A DNA stretch of 64,000 bases from Blumeriella jaapii (Eukaryota; Ascomycota; Leotiomycetes; Helotiales; Drepanopezizaceae), in assembly GCA_009599575.1 (NCBI GenBank), contig VWND01000001.1:2170001-2234000 (forward strand), written 5' to 3'. Both the position numbers and the translations under genes were made by a program. The notes under the pieces are model-generated. The model saw only the letters and a list, made by a program, of their open reading frames with translations. It was not told the DNA's origin and ran no database searches. Shown here one piece after another: positions 11,928 to 23,900 of the stretch; position 1 is the stretch's first letter, and the number at the start of each line of letters is the position of its first letter.

Positions 11928-12165
11928 ACACGTGTCAGCCACTCTCATGTGCTGTGCTGTGCTGTGTGTGGGTAGTGAGTGAGTGAATGAGTGAAGGAGA
12001 AGGGACGAAGCAGCCTGGGTCAGTATGTAGGTAGGTAGGTAGCTTGCTTGGATTGCTAGGGTCTCGCTTGTTGTCACTGTATGTGTGTATGTATGTACTA
12101 CCTACGACTGGATGACAGGATAGGTACCTAGGTAGGTAGGTAGGTACTGTACATCAATCACACTG
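11928..12165. repeat. TAGG/TGTA low-complexity cluster
   Basis: Several short (TAGG)n, GTGAGTGA and GTATGTAT runs between the two convergent genes. The unit is TAGG, not the fungal telomere unit TTAGGG, and the runs are short and dispersed. The same TACCTAGGTAGGTA words recur at 58380-59560. The rest of 11492-12352 is 3' flank with no gene. Confidence 0.8.
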
Positions 12166-12352
12166 TACTGTAGAAGTGCTCTTTTATTTACAAAGAAAAA
12201 GAGCGCGAGTTGAGATCAGGTCGTGCGCGGCGCAACGATGGCACACTGCTGGGAAGCTCGCGGCCCCTTCGGTGTTTTTCTATGGAGACAACGAGGCAGG
12301 CAGAGGACAGGGCGAGGAGGCCTTGTCACCGTGGACGGGGCCCGGTGCGGCG

Positions 12353-13038
12353 CTAGATCTTCAGGCCCTCCAGGATGGGCTTCGCTTCCTCGCTCTGCCA
12401 CCAGCCCGCAGGGCCGCCGGGGAAGCTGAAGCGGGCCATGCTCTCGGGCTTCATCTCGACGCTGTATCCGGGCTCGGTCGGGGTCTGGTAGTAGCCATGC
12501 CGGACGCGCGCCGGGTGCTTGAAGTGCTCGTGCAGGTGGTCCACGTACTCCAACACGCTCCGCTTGCCCGCCACACACACGTAGTCGATGGTGCTCAGGT
12601 GCTGCGTGTACTCCGGCAGGCCGACGCCGCCCGAGTGCGGCACGACGGGCACGCCGAACTTCTTGGCCAGGAGCAGCACGGCGAGCACCTCGTTGACGCC
12701 GCCGAGCCGGCACGCGTCGACCTGGCACACGTCGATGGCGCCCGCGGCCAGCAGCTGCTTGAACACCACCCGGTTCTGGCACATCTCGCCCGTGGCGACG
12801 CCGATGCCGAGCGGGCGCAGCGCGTCGCGGATCGCGCCGTGGCCCAGCACGTCGTCGGGCGACGTCGGCTCCTCGATGAACCACGGCTGGAACTCGGCGA
12901 GGTGCGGCATGTACGCGATGGCCTCGGGGACGGACCAGACCTGCCCACGCCGACGGTTAGCGGGCCGGCCGGCGGCGGATCCCATCCAGCGGTCGACGTC
13001 GGCCGGGGCGGGGGAGAGGGAGGAGGAGGGAGAGGGAG

Positions 13039-13074
<36 letters not shown>

Positions 13075-13098
13075 GAGGGAGAGGGAGGGGGGAGAGGG

Positions 13099-13132
<34 letters not shown>

Positions 13133-14065
13133 TACCTGGTTCGCGTCCAGCATCAAGATGTTGCCCTCGTCGTAGCCGATGACCTCCCGGGCGATGCGCA
13201 GGCGCCGCCGGTCCGCCTCGAGCGAGGTGCCCACCTTCAGCTTGAAGTGCTTGTAGCCGTGGCTCCGCGTCTCCTCCAGCAGGGCCCTCATCTTGGCCTC
13301 GTCGTAGCCCAGCCAGCCGGCGCTCGTCGTGTAGGCGGGGACGGCCTTGCTCGCCAGCGCGTGCTGGAGCCGCTCGGCCTTGCCGGCCGCGGCGGCCTGC
13401 AGCATGGCGACGGCCTCGGCGGGCGTGAGGGCGTCGGTGATGTAGCGGAAGTCGATGCAGCGCACGAACTCCTCGGGCGACATGTCGGCCACGATGCGCC
13501 ACACGGGCTTGCGCAGCGTCTTGGCCCAGAGGTCCCAGAGGGCGTTGACGACGGCCCCGAGCGCCAGGTGGATGACGCCCTTCTCGGGCCCGATCCAGCG
13601 CAGCTGCGAGTCGGCGACGAGGTGCCGCCACGTCTGGCCCCAGTCGGCGACGAGGGAGGAGAGCGTGCGGCCCTTGACGCGGTCGGCGACGTGGTCGATG
13701 GCGTGGCAGACGATGTCATTGCCGCGGCCGATGGTGAAGGTCTGCGTGCGGTTAGATCTGGCACATTGGTCTTGGGGAGTGAGGAGGGGTGGGAGTGAGG
13801 AGTGAGGAGTGAGGAGTGAGGAGTGAGGAGTGAGAAGTGAGGAGTGAGAAGTGAGGAGTGAGAAAGTCAGAGAGTCAGGAAGTGAGGGCATTCCCAGATC
13901 GCCACCCACCATGCCGTGGCCGGAGAAGTCGGCGTCCGTCGTCAGGATGCAGTAGGCGGCCGAGTAGTCGCCGGCGGCGTTCATGGCATCGGAGCCCGTC
14001 TTGTCGAGGGACGTCGGGAATCGCACATCGCGCGTCTCCCATCCCGTAATGGTGACTTCGGCCAT
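12353..14065 (-). CDS. lgd1: L-galactonate dehydratase (D-galacturonate catabolism)
   Basis: Removes water from L-galactonate to give 3-deoxy-L-threo-hex-2-ulosonate, the second step of the fungal reductive D-galacturonate (pectin sugar) pathway; expected in the cytosol. Three exons: 14065-13910, 13741-13136 and 12940-12353, giving 449 aa, the normal family length. Introns 13742-13909 (168 bp) and 12941-13135 (195 bp) remove low-complexity DNA and restore SGHGM|TFTIGRGND and LDANQ|VWSVPEA. Enolase-superfamily (mandelate-racemase type) residues are present: K219-x-K221 (FKLKVG), D251 (LMLDANQ), E277/E278 (FIEEPTSPDD), E306 (ATGEMCQNR) and H356 (VPHSGG). The N-terminus VTITG...RFPTSLDKTGSDAMNAAGDY is characteristic of fungal LGD1/GaaB. 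The start is the only Met before the conserved N-terminus. Both introns contain unusual repeats (separate entries). The other pathway genes are not in this window. Confidence 0.95.
13040..13130 (-). repeat. two long poly-C tracts (mRNA sense) inside lgd1 intron 2
   Basis: On the plus strand there are G34 (13040-13073) and G29 (13102-13130) separated by GGGA-type sequence, so the pre-mRNA intron carries C29 and C34. The C29 tract starts five bases after the GTAGG splice donor. Length is likely to be polymorphic and error-prone in sequencing. Confidence 0.9.
13794..13862 (-). repeat. GTGAGGA 7-bp minisatellite in lgd1 intron 1
   Basis: About nine tandem 7-bp units (GTGAGGA with GTGAGAA variants), lying within the first intron of the dehydratase gene. 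This explains why that intron is 168 bp, longer than most introns in this window. Confidence 0.85.
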
Positions 14066-14169
14066 CGTCGTGCGCGGGTCGGGGCCTCGAGAGATGGGGG
14101 AGAGAAGACCGATGCGGCGGATCAGGCGAAGAAGGGCGCGAGAGCTGATGTTGGAATGGGCCCGAAGAT

Positions 14170-14171
<2 letters not shown>

Positions 14172-14210
<39 letters not shown>

Positions 14211-14412
14211 ATAAAAGCATCTATCCCGAGAGGTTGAGAGTCGCTCGCCTGGGGACGACTGTTTATATATATAAATTTATCTCTCTGTATGTAGATGACG
14301 CCTGGACGACACCCCCCACCACCTCCCCTCTCTTCCACGCTGATTGATGGAGAAACTCATGCAGGTGGAGAGGCGCCCACTCAACATGGCCTCCCGGAAA
14401 GATGCACGCCCG

Positions 14413-14446
<34 letters not shown>
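14172..14446. repeat. (GA)n and (TC)n microsatellites upstream of lgd1
   Basis: (GA)n at about 14172-14207 and (TC)n at about 14418-14446 lie 100-380 bp upstream of the dehydratase start, in its promoter or 5' leader. They generate overlapping spurious frames on both strands. A separate G23 tract is at 14963-14985. I see no gene between 14066 and 15300. Confidence 0.85.
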
Positions 14447-14448
<2 letters not shown>

Positions 14449-15307
14449 CGGCGTCTTCGCAGTTCTGGTTGACATTCTGGTGGACATTCTGGTGGACGTG
14501 AATCGCGTGGAAGCGCTGGGTGAGCTCGGCGGGACCCTCTGGCCCGGCGTCGGAACAGGGCCCCAGCAGATCCACGCCGTGCACGCGACCGCGCCAATTC
14601 CGACCTTTCGCGTCGTCGAGCAGAAGGGTTGGTCGGGGACAGAAGCACGAAGGTCCAGCATGGGAGCATGGGACATACGGAGAGACGTCCAGTACCACGG
14701 TCGATGGAACGTCACAACAACATGTTCTGGCCGGCTTGGGATTCTTCGAAAGGCGTCGTGGAATCCGGGCGGAGCTCGAGGGGCGTGGGAGGGTGCGTTC
14801 GTTGTTGGAGGGGATGAGTGGGTAAGGTAGTGGTCCGGAAGAATGCGGTCTACAAGAATGCGATTCTACATGTGTGGTTCAGGACGTGAACCGGAGTCGG
14901 GAAGTACTAATATCTCAAGATGGTATTATACTGTATAGGTAGTGAGCTAACAGTTCGACGCAGGGGGGGGGGGGGGGGGGGGGGGTTTCTGTTGACGAGC
15001 CTTGCAAGGAGAAGAGGCATCGTGTGAATCAGCTGGAGGGTTGCAGTCAAATTGAAGATTCTTGGAGCAATCCTGAATATGCCATAGCAGCAATGAATGG
15101 GCCCACTGTTTTTGGGACATAATCACGTTTATCGAAAATGAGATGTTTGTATACGCCCGTAGGAGATGAGATCTTGCTCGATCCGTGCTGATGTGATTCG
15201 GTTGTTGGGCAGGCGACTTCCTGAGCTGATAGGTTCCGGGGTGGGTTAGGTAGGATTTACATTCGATTGGAATAGAGTCTCCGGCCGCTCACGTACGGGT
15301 TAGGTTT

Positions 15308-15477
15308 ATTTTGTCAATGTGATTATTTTGTCAGTGTGATTATTTTGTCAGTGTGATTATTTTGCCAATGTGATTATTTTGTTAATATGATTATTTTGTC
15401 AGTGTGATTATTTTGTCAATGTGATTATTTTTCAATGTGATTATTTTGTTAATATGATTATTTTGTCAATGTGATAG
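15308..15477. repeat. 17-bp minisatellite, about ten units
   Basis: Tandem array of ATTTTGTCARTGTGATT with variants (TTAATA, GCCAATG) and one unit of 16 bp. There is no spacer between units, so it is not a CRISPR array. It is followed to about 15570 by more diverged AT-rich units. No gene is visible from here to about 16600. Confidence 0.9.
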
Positions 15478-16696
15478 TTTTTATAAACGTGATGGTTTTG
15501 CTATAGTGATGATTTTACTAATGTTATCATTTAATTAACATTGACATTTTTATTAATATTATGATCATTTTCTTGAGCAAGACCAACTTCCACTTCCGAA
15601 ATCTGACAGCATCAAAACAAAGGGAAGCGGAGATAAACGAAGAGCTCGGCTAAATCGAACCGTGTACGCGGTGTCGGGGAATCCACCGTCTCGACACAAC
15701 GTTGGAAGAAACCTGCAGGTGGCCGTGAGGCCCTTGGATATCACATCCCAAGTCGATGTAGCACGTCGAATCGGGCAGAACCAGCATCACGAAAGACCTG
15801 TAAAACAAATGATAACGGACGGCATGGCGGCCCCAAGACTTGGCTTCGCAGAGCAGCAGTGGCTACGCTCAATCCTGCACTGGACAACCAACCCCACTGT
15901 TGATTCAGGTCCAGATTCTCGCCAATTTCTAAAGAGTGATCGGCCTCGTTCCCTCTGGTGTTCTTTTCTCGCGGGGGGAACTACTTGCAACGCTTTGTAC
16001 AGTACAAGGTGGCTAACCAGCTAGATCGGCTGGCCTATCGTTTTCCATTTGGGACTCGGGAGACGAGACAACAACTCCTCACCGATGTGCCAAAAAGGCG
16101 CGTACCTCGTCAGTTACTTGCTACAGTACAGTCCCTTGCCGTGTGATAAGGTTCCCCAAACCCCAGAATCCACCCTGTTTACACGTACGTCACCATCAAA
16201 GCATCTTGGATCCGAGATTCGCGGCCCGTATCTCGACTCCATCTCGCGAGCTGGTGACCGGCGGGTACAGTACCTTCTCTCGCGGCTATCACGCGCCTTC
16301 GATGCGTCTCATCTTGCCGATTGCTTTCCTTTCCCTCGTCTCCCCGCCATTGGACACCACGTCGGCGTTGTTTGGCATCACCAGACGGATCATGGGGGAG
16401 ACAAGCGACCGCCGCCCTTCCTCCTGAGACTACGATCTGTCGAGGCGTATCCGTATCCGTCTTGCTCGCACCCGGGCCAGGCCTCGGCAGCGCCGCCAGT
16501 CTGACATAAACCCGCTGGTGTATGTATCGCTGGTATATGTATCGAGACCCGGTACCGTGCAGCCTGTCACTGCTGCAATTGCAAGAGGGCGACAGGGCTT
16601 CCTCGCCGCTTTTACAGGACTTTGCCGAGAACCAAACACGCGCTCCACGCCATCCTCAGCACATGGACGTCGTCGTCGGTCATCAAGAACGCGCAC

Positions 16697-18118
16697 ATGG
16701 ATCGCGAGCTCGCCGAGGACAGCGTCGGGAGGCCGGGCTCCCAGCAGTTTTTAGATGGAGTCGAGAAGGCCTTCAGAAGTTCGGTCGAGAGGCCCCGGCT
16801 CGTGGCGTTGTCGGATGGGCTGCGAAAGCAATTCCTGGAGAGCATGGTGGACAACCCGCTGTGCATGCTGCCGTCGTACAACTCCCGACTCCCGTCGGGC
16901 GACGAGCGGGGAGTCTTTCTGGCTCTGGATGTCGGCGGCTCCACATTCCGCGTGGCTCTGATTGAACTTGCGGGAGCTGAGAGGGAATCAAGGAGCCACA
17001 TCTTGAAGATGGCTTCGTTCAAAATCGGACCTCCCGAAAGACGGCTGAAGGGGACGTTGTTCTTCGACTGGTTGGCGGAACGGATCGACGACACGCTCTC
17101 GGGGCCATCAAAGCACCAGGAGATCTCCGAAGCGCCCTTGTTGATGGGACTCGCCTGGTCGTTTCCCATTGAGTATGCCCTCGGTTCTCCTTTGCGAAAG
17201 TCCGCTGACGATGGGAGACAAACTTCTCTGCGAAGCGGTCTCCTCCAGAGCATGGGCAAGGGCTTTCTCGCGGCCCACGGTCTCCTCGGGGAAGATCTTG
17301 GCCATCTCATCCAGGCCGCTTGCTCACGGCGGGGTCTCGACGTCCGATTGAGAGCCATCGTGAACGACTCCGCCGCCACCCTCCTCTCCAAAGCCTACCT
17401 GGATGCCACGACGCGTTTCGCTCTGATCCATGGAACCGGTCTCAACGCGGCCGTGCACCTCCCAGTCCACGTCTTCGCGCGGTCCAAGTTTGGTCGGCGT
17501 CCCGCGGAATGGCACGCTTCGGCTAAACATGTCATTGTCAACACCGAGCTGTCGATGTTCGGCGCCGGCTTGCTGCCTTCCACCAAGTGGGACGCGGTCC
17601 TGACCGCGGCCCATCCGGATCCTGGCTTCCAGCCCATGGAACATGTGGTCAGCGGAGGCTATCTGGGCGAGATCGTGCGGCTGGTGTTCGTCGAGGGAAT
17701 CCAGCGCGCCGGACTGCTTGGGGGCGTGGTCCCGCCGACGCTGAGCGACGCGTATTCCTTGGAGACCGAGACCATCTCTCGCATTGCATCGTAAGTAGTC
17801 CGGCCGTCCAGCGCGCCCCTCCGGAGCCTCGACGCTGAGAACGCCTCTAGCGACAAGAGCCCCGACCTACGCCATGCTCAGCACCTCTTTCTCTCGCAAC
17901 ACCCGACATCGCCGGCCCCCTCCGGCGCCGACCTTCGCGCCCTGCGCCTCATCTCCGCCGCCGTCGCCTACCGCGCCGCGGCCGTCATCGCCGCCGGCGT
18001 CCACGGGCTCTGGCAGCTCCGCAACGACGCCGCCGCCGTCTCGGCCAGCTCGTCCTCCGCGCACACCTTGGTCGCCTTCAACGGATCCGTGATGGAGCAC
18101 TATTGTAAAAGTAGGTAG
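16697..18118 (+). pseudogene. N-acetylglucosamine-kinase-type hexokinase, 5' part, split by retrotransposon E1
   Basis: Hexokinase-family sugar kinase, closest in my reading to fungal N-acetylglucosamine kinases (ATP-dependent 6-phosphorylation of GlcNAc in the cytosol). Exons 16697-17790 and 17851 onward, with a 60-bp intron (GTAAGT...CTCTAG). Motifs numbered from the Met at 16697: phosphate-1 LALDVGGSTFRV (75-86), sugar-binding LAWSFP (152-157), IVNDSAATLL with catalytic D224, GTGLNAA (246-252), and adenosine motif VAFNGSVMEHY just before the break. After codon 449 the frame enters the E1 LTR at 18104, adds four foreign residues and stops at 18116-18118. The remaining 49 codons lie at 57814-57963. 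Losing the last ATP-site helix should inactivate the enzyme. The N-terminus is uncertain: a TTTTACAG acceptor at 16617 suggests an upstream exon. Confidence 0.88.
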
Positions 18119-18370
18119 GAAAACCAGACTGATACGGCCATATGTCGGTGGGTAAGATAGTCTAGGGAATTCCTAGAAGAGACTGAAGAAAGGAAAAGAA
18201 AAATGAATAAAGGTATGAATTGGACTGCGTGTCTATGATACTATCTAAGGAGGTGCTTTGCTTTTATATTTGTTAAAAGTAATCAGTGGCAAAGGGTCTC
18301 GGAAAGATTCATGCCTCGACCTTAGCTAAAACTACCAACTCCCATTAATACAAGGTATTACCGTTTTATA
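18104..18370 (-). repeat. E1 3' LTR
   Basis: 267 bp, matching 57544-57809 throughout; most differences are C/T or G/A, plus a 1-bp indel (AAGGAGGTG versus AAGGGGTG). It begins TGTAAAAG directly after kinase codon 449. The inner end reads TTTTATA where the other copy has TTTTACA, a RIP-type change. Confidence 0.95.
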
Positions 18371-18472
18371 TCCTGTTTTAAATAATATACGTAATCGTCC
18401 CTGACTACGACCAACGAAAAATATAATTTTAATAAATGCAATCTAATTTATTTTATATGATTTAAAAACCAA

Positions 18473-18882
18473 TTAATCAAAAACCGAACTTTTTAGCCTT
18501 ATACTTTTTCGGTCTTTTAATCCGTTCTTGGCCTTTTTGCTATTGGCTTCTGCGGAAATAACGTTTCGCTTATCGTTTGAATTATTTTGTTTATTCTGCT
18601 CCTTTGAAAAATAGCTCGATAAAATGTTAATCGAGGTATCGTTTAGATTTACGAACGTTTTAATAGCTTTTTCGTCGATAATATTATTAAATATCGCCGC
18701 GACGGGTACTTTCTACGACTTTTTTCCGTAAATAATAAATTTTAGCTTTTGTACGTAGTTCTACGCTTTGCAAAAAGCGCTGAAAAGTTTTGTATTGAAA
18801 TCGTAAAAATAATCGACTAGTTCGTCGTAATTAAAACCGATTAACGCTTTTGCTTCGCGTAAAACTGATAAATCGGATTACG
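18473..18882 (-). pseudogene. E1 accessory ORF-X, C-terminal piece
   Basis: Reads in minus orientation from the E2 target duplication to TAA at 18473-18475. It contains ALIGFNYDELVDYFYDFNTK and, near the end, a Ser/Asn/Lys-rich tail. Three in-frame stops sit where Gln or Trp would be expected. It continues in phase from 26247 once E2 is removed. No known domain recognised. Confidence 0.7.
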
Positions 18883-18887
18883 ATTGT

Positions 18888-19300
18888 TGTCAGGAACCAA
18901 TATCACGTGTATGAGTCAGGTGATCCGCCAAGACCCTCTGCCTCCTACCAATCCTCGAATAATACTTTCTGCGGATAGGCCGTGGGGGCCGGATAGTATT
19001 ATGGAGGCTGAAAATGATATTTAAGTAAAACATTTTATAGAAGTGATTGCTAAGGAACCAGTTATTAGGGTTATATTGAAAAGGATGAAAAGAGGTCGGG
19101 ATGGGGGCTGGAAAAGCATATTAAATGGGGCTCGCCTGGTTTCCTGGGAAATACTTTTTTCGAGGGCTCCACCTTTCCTTTTGTACTTATACACGCCTTT
19201 TATTAAAAATGTAAAAGGTAGAAATCAGTCTGATTATTAACCCAACTTTATCTGAGCTTTATTGTCTGAACTAATGTTTTCCTGCCTTTAAATTTTTATA
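18888..19300 (+). repeat. E2 5' LTR
   Basis: 413 bp, equal in length to the right copy. The differences I checked are transitions. Contains the CACGTG-like word ATCACGTG and GGGGGCCGGATAG. Flanked on the left by ATTGT. Confidence 0.94.
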
Positions 19301-19391
19301 TTCTGATTTTTCTATTTATCGGAACGGCAGTTCGATACTACTAAACAATCTTCTATTATATTACTATATTTATATCGTTATTATCGATATT

Positions 19392-20935
19392 ATGGCTTTT
19401 CGCATTCGCAGAGAACAGACACCTTCGGCTATTTAAAAAGACTCAGCACTTTCGGCTGCTTAGAAAGATCCCGTACTATCGTTTCCTCTGACGTTACCAG
19501 TCTTATTAAAGGCCGAAAACATTCTATCATCAGGGCGCGACGACTTCCCAACTTTTTTTATCGAAAAAATCACTGAAAAAAGCCACGCTTAAAGCGATTC
19601 GGAAGGACTTTCCACCGAGACTCTGATTTATTTGGCTAATGAACGAACCCGCGCCGAATAAAAAAAGAACGATAAACGTAGGAAAATAAAAGAGATACGA
19701 GCTAAAATGGAGCAGAAAAAAACTGAAAAAAGAATTTACGAAACAGTTAAAAGATTCGAAAAAACCTTAAAACGCCGGGACGAATTCCGAAAAGAGGTTA
19801 AACAATTTCAACGAGAATTTAACGTTTTCGAGGATATCGAAGAAAAGGTTTTTATACCTTTTAATACCGCCCCAATTGAAAAAAAACAGAAAATAACCTA
19901 AGCCGGCGATTATTATAAGGTATCTTCGGAGCATTACGACAATAATACTTATTGGAAACGACCTAGTATCTTTTTTAAGCATATTATATCTTTTGTAAAA
20001 GATATAGCGAATTCGAGCCGAAAGGCATTAAAAATAAGAAACTTTCTAATATATCGAAGGAAAAATACTAAAAAAGCTTAATCTTTTATTCGGCGTGCAG
20101 AGCGAAGTTTCCGCCAGAATAAAAGGGTAACATTTTGTACTAATCAAAAGAAAATTAACGCCTGTGTTTTAGCTTTCGACAATAAAATAGAAAAAAGGTG
20201 GATCGGATACGAACGACATTTTACGAATATTCGAATTATATGGAACGATTTTAAAAAATGGATATTGGACTTTCTGATAAATGCGGAAAATCGAAAAATC
20301 GCGGCTTCGAATTTATACGATAAAGCGAAGCAAAAAAAGTATAAATCAGTTAACGATTTCGTTGCTTATTTAAATAACTTCGAACAGCAGTTGCAAATAA
20401 CAGACGATGCGATTAAAAAAAAAATGCTTTTCGCAAAACTCCGATTTATTTTTCGAAAAGAAATTATTAAACGAAGCAATACTGCAGCTATAAGCTCGCA
20501 CGAAAAATTAGTATTAATCGCTCGTCGTATCGAAAGTGCTAATAAAATTATCAGCGACGAAACGAAAGATAATAAACGACGAAACGAGCGCAAAAAAAAA
20601 AAGAAAAAAAAGACTTATACTTACGATTAAAATTTAAAAGCTAGAACAAATATATACCGTTTTCGATTCGAAAATACGTTACAAAAAAAAAAACGAAAGC
20701 GAAAAAACGACAATTTTAACAAAATCTTTTGGAATCCTAGAATTCCTAACGATTTTTTTTATTTTTCGAAATGCAGTCGCTGCCAAAAGAAAAGGCATCG
20801 CATGGTTAATTGTCCAGAAATCGAATGTTATAAATGCAATAAAAAAGGATATATAGCCTTAAACTGCTCCGAAGCTAACAAATCTAAGGATTCGGGAAAA
20901 GCTTCCGCTCGATTTTAATTTCGTTGCTGCTAATA
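19392..20935 (+). pseudogene. E2 gag with two zinc knuckles
   Basis: Starts at ATG 19392 (MAFRIRREQTPSA). The central part is helix- and Lys-rich, with a stop-free core at 20265-20630 (VNDFVAYLNNFEQQLQITDD, capsid-like). Near the end are two CCHC-type knuckles, 20772-20813 (CSRCQKKRHRMVNC) and 20826-20867 (CYKCNKKGYIALNC). The second has Tyr in place of His, a CAT-to-TAT change of RIP type. Several TAA/TAG stops interrupt the frame. Confidence 0.8.
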
Positions 20936-20939
20936 AAAT

Positions 20940-23900
20940 CGAGCGAAAAAGAAAAGCAGAGAATAATAATTTCAGTCGAAATTAAGGGAGCCAAAAGCGA
21001 AACTCGTACGAAACGAGCTTTTATCGATTGCGGCGCGGAGAAAAACTGCGTAATTTAAAAGTTATTAGTTAAGTATGAATGGAAACTAATTTAAAAACGT
21101 ATTAATTTATTTACGATTAAGGGAAAAGAAGTAATTATTTACGGCACGCATACGCAATCTATTCGCGCCACTGATAGTTATGGAATAATTAAAGAAATAT
21201 AAAGCGATTTCGTGGCTTGCGATATAAATATTCCAGGGGTTTTATTTATTTTAGGGTTTTTTTAATTGCGAAATATCGACCCCGCTATAAGCTTTCGAGC
21301 TAAGTCGTGGCGATACCCAGTCGAACGCTTACAGCTTAATTTCGTTATAATTAAACGTTTTAAAAAAGAATTCAAAAGGGAGCAAGCGTTTTGTATCGTT
21401 TTGAAAAAAGCTACTGAAAAACAATATCAATTACCTTTTAAATACAACGATTACGCCGACGTGTTCGACGATACCGCCGCGGTTATCTTAGCTTTTCATT
21501 ATTTTATAAAACATCGAATAGACTTTGCGAAGGAAAAAAACCTTTTTTAAAAACCAATTTATTTTTTGTCGGAATCTGAATTTATCGAATTACGCGAATA
21601 TCTCGATTCGAGCTTAAAAAAAGGCTGGATAAAAAGGTTTATTAGCCTTGCCGGCGCACCGGTAATATTTATACCGAAAAAAGACGGAAGTTTACGATTA
21701 TGCGTCGATTATAAGAATCTAAACGCAGTTACGGTTAAAAATCGAATTTTTCTATCTTTTATAAGCGAAACTTTGGATCGTTTAAAAAGAACTAAAATAT
21801 TTACTAAATTAGATTTTATTTGGGCGTATTATCGCCTTCGAATAAAAGAAGGAGATAAGTGGAAAACTGCGTTTCGCATTCGTTACGAACATTTCGAATA
21901 CTGCGTATTACTTTTCGGCCTTTCGAACGCATCAGCAACTTTTTAAGCGTATATTAATCAAGCTTTAGTCGGTTTAGTAGATATTACGTATATAATTTAT
22001 TTCGACGATATTTTAATATTTTCCGAAAACCCCGACGATTATATAAACGCGGTAAAAAAAGTTTTCGAAAGATTTCGTATTAATAAACTTTACGGAAATC
22101 TGAAAAAATATGCTTTCGATACGAATACGGTTGAGTTTTTAAGCTTCGTCGTTATTTCTACGGGAATTGAGATGGATCCAGGAAAAGTAGATAATATTCG
22201 GAAATAGCCATTTTTTATTACGTAGCGAAATATTCAAGTGTTTTTGGGTTTTATTAACTTTTACAAACGTTTTATTAAAAACTACGCTAAGCTTTGCCGA
22301 TCTATTACAAATCTTTTAAAAGGAATACAACGAAGAAAAATGTCGGGCCTTTTTCGTTTTTTATTCGAAGCGAAGCTCGCTTTTTTATTTTTAAAAAAAA
22401 AGTTTTGCTAAACACCGATTTTACGCCATTTCGACCTTCGATTAAAAATTCAAATCGAAACAAACGCTTCGAAATTCGCTATAAGCGGAATATTATTTCA
22501 ATTGTTCGGAAAAGGTGCGAAGGCACGTTGGCATTTTATCGCGTATTATTCGAAAAAGTTTTCTTTTATAAAACAAAGATACGAGATTTACGACGCTGAG
22601 CTAATAGTTATAATTTACGCTTTTAAATAATAGAGCTAATATCTACGTAGCGCTTTTAACGTTATTATTATGCGTATAAATTATTACAATTTGAAATACT
22701 TTTTTACGAAAAAACGTTTAAACGAACGCCAAGCGAAATGGGCCGACGAGCTAGCTGAATACGATTTTGCAATCGAGTATAAAACAGGAGTTTTTAACCC
22801 GGCGGATGGTTTTTTCCGCCGGCCAAATTTAAAAAAAAATTTAGAAAAAAATAACGAGCAGCTGCTTACGCTGTATCGTAAGTTAAAACTAGTTTATTTA
22901 AGAAATTCTAGAGTGTTTTCCGCAGTAGAAATACGCTTAAAGTCGGGGCATGGACCATTTCGCGCCGATAAATATTCGGAGCTTTTATTAACGAGATCAG
23001 AAGATAAAAAGCAAGCGGAAAAAAGCTAAATAGAAGGCTTTTTCGCCGGATTGTTTTTTGCTGATATTATTAATTGCAAATAATATATACCACGGAGCGT
23101 AGCCGCTATGTTGCTATAATCCGAAACGGCTAATAACGAGCTAGCAAAACCGATTTATAAGACTATTTTTAAATTGCAAAAATCTGATTTTTTTGTATTA
23201 CAAAAGACGTACGAATCGGCTTCGCAAAGCAGTCGAGCCGGGTCCGAAGGATACTGGCGTATAAGCCAAAATGGATTACTACGTTATAAAGAACGTGCGT
23301 ATATTTCGAATAAAAGCGTTATTAGAAGCGAAATATTAAAAATTAATTACGACGATCCGACCGCCGGCTATTGGAGCTTTCGGCGAACGCTAAAACTGGT
23401 CGAAAAAAAGTATTTCTGGCCTGGTTTACGAGGCGACGTAAAGCGTTACGTTAATACGTGTAGAGAATGCCAAAAAGGCAAGCCTAGAAAGCACCGATCT
23501 TATGGCGAGTTAGCCCTTTTTTCGACCTTTACGAAACCTTAGGAAAAGATAATTATAAATTTTATTACGAGTTTATTTTTTAGTAAAAAACGAAATCGTA
23601 TTTACGATTCGATATTCGTTATAATAAACCGATATACGAAGCTGTCGAAATATATACCGATACAAAAAACGATTTTAGCTCCAGATTTGACTAAAATATT
23701 TATACAATACGTTTATAAAAATTTTGGCTGCTAAAAGGATTACTACAAACAAAAGGTTAGTTTTTACTAGTAAATTCTGGTTTTTAATAATATTCCATCT
23801 ATAAATACGACGTCGATTAAGCATCGCTTTCCATTTTCAGACCGATGGCCAAACGAAACGTTAAAATTAAATTTTAAAATTCTATTTTCGCACGTATTAC

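Noticed and set aside
12020..12150. Possible interstitial telomere repeat
   Set aside because: The unit is TAGG, in short dispersed runs, not TTAGGG.
12176..13798. 540-codon plus-strand open frame across the dehydratase locus
   Set aside because: It is antisense to a well-recognised, intron-containing L-galactonate dehydratase with all catalytic residues; the long open frame comes from GC-rich codons and poly-G tracts.
14263..14830. Several 60-150-codon frames on both strands upstream of lgd1
   Set aside because: They run through (GA)n/(TC)n microsatellites and overlap one another without conserved-looking sequence; most likely promoter DNA.
15308..15477. Possible CRISPR array
   Set aside because: Head-to-tail 17-bp units without spacers, in a eukaryotic genome; it is a minisatellite.
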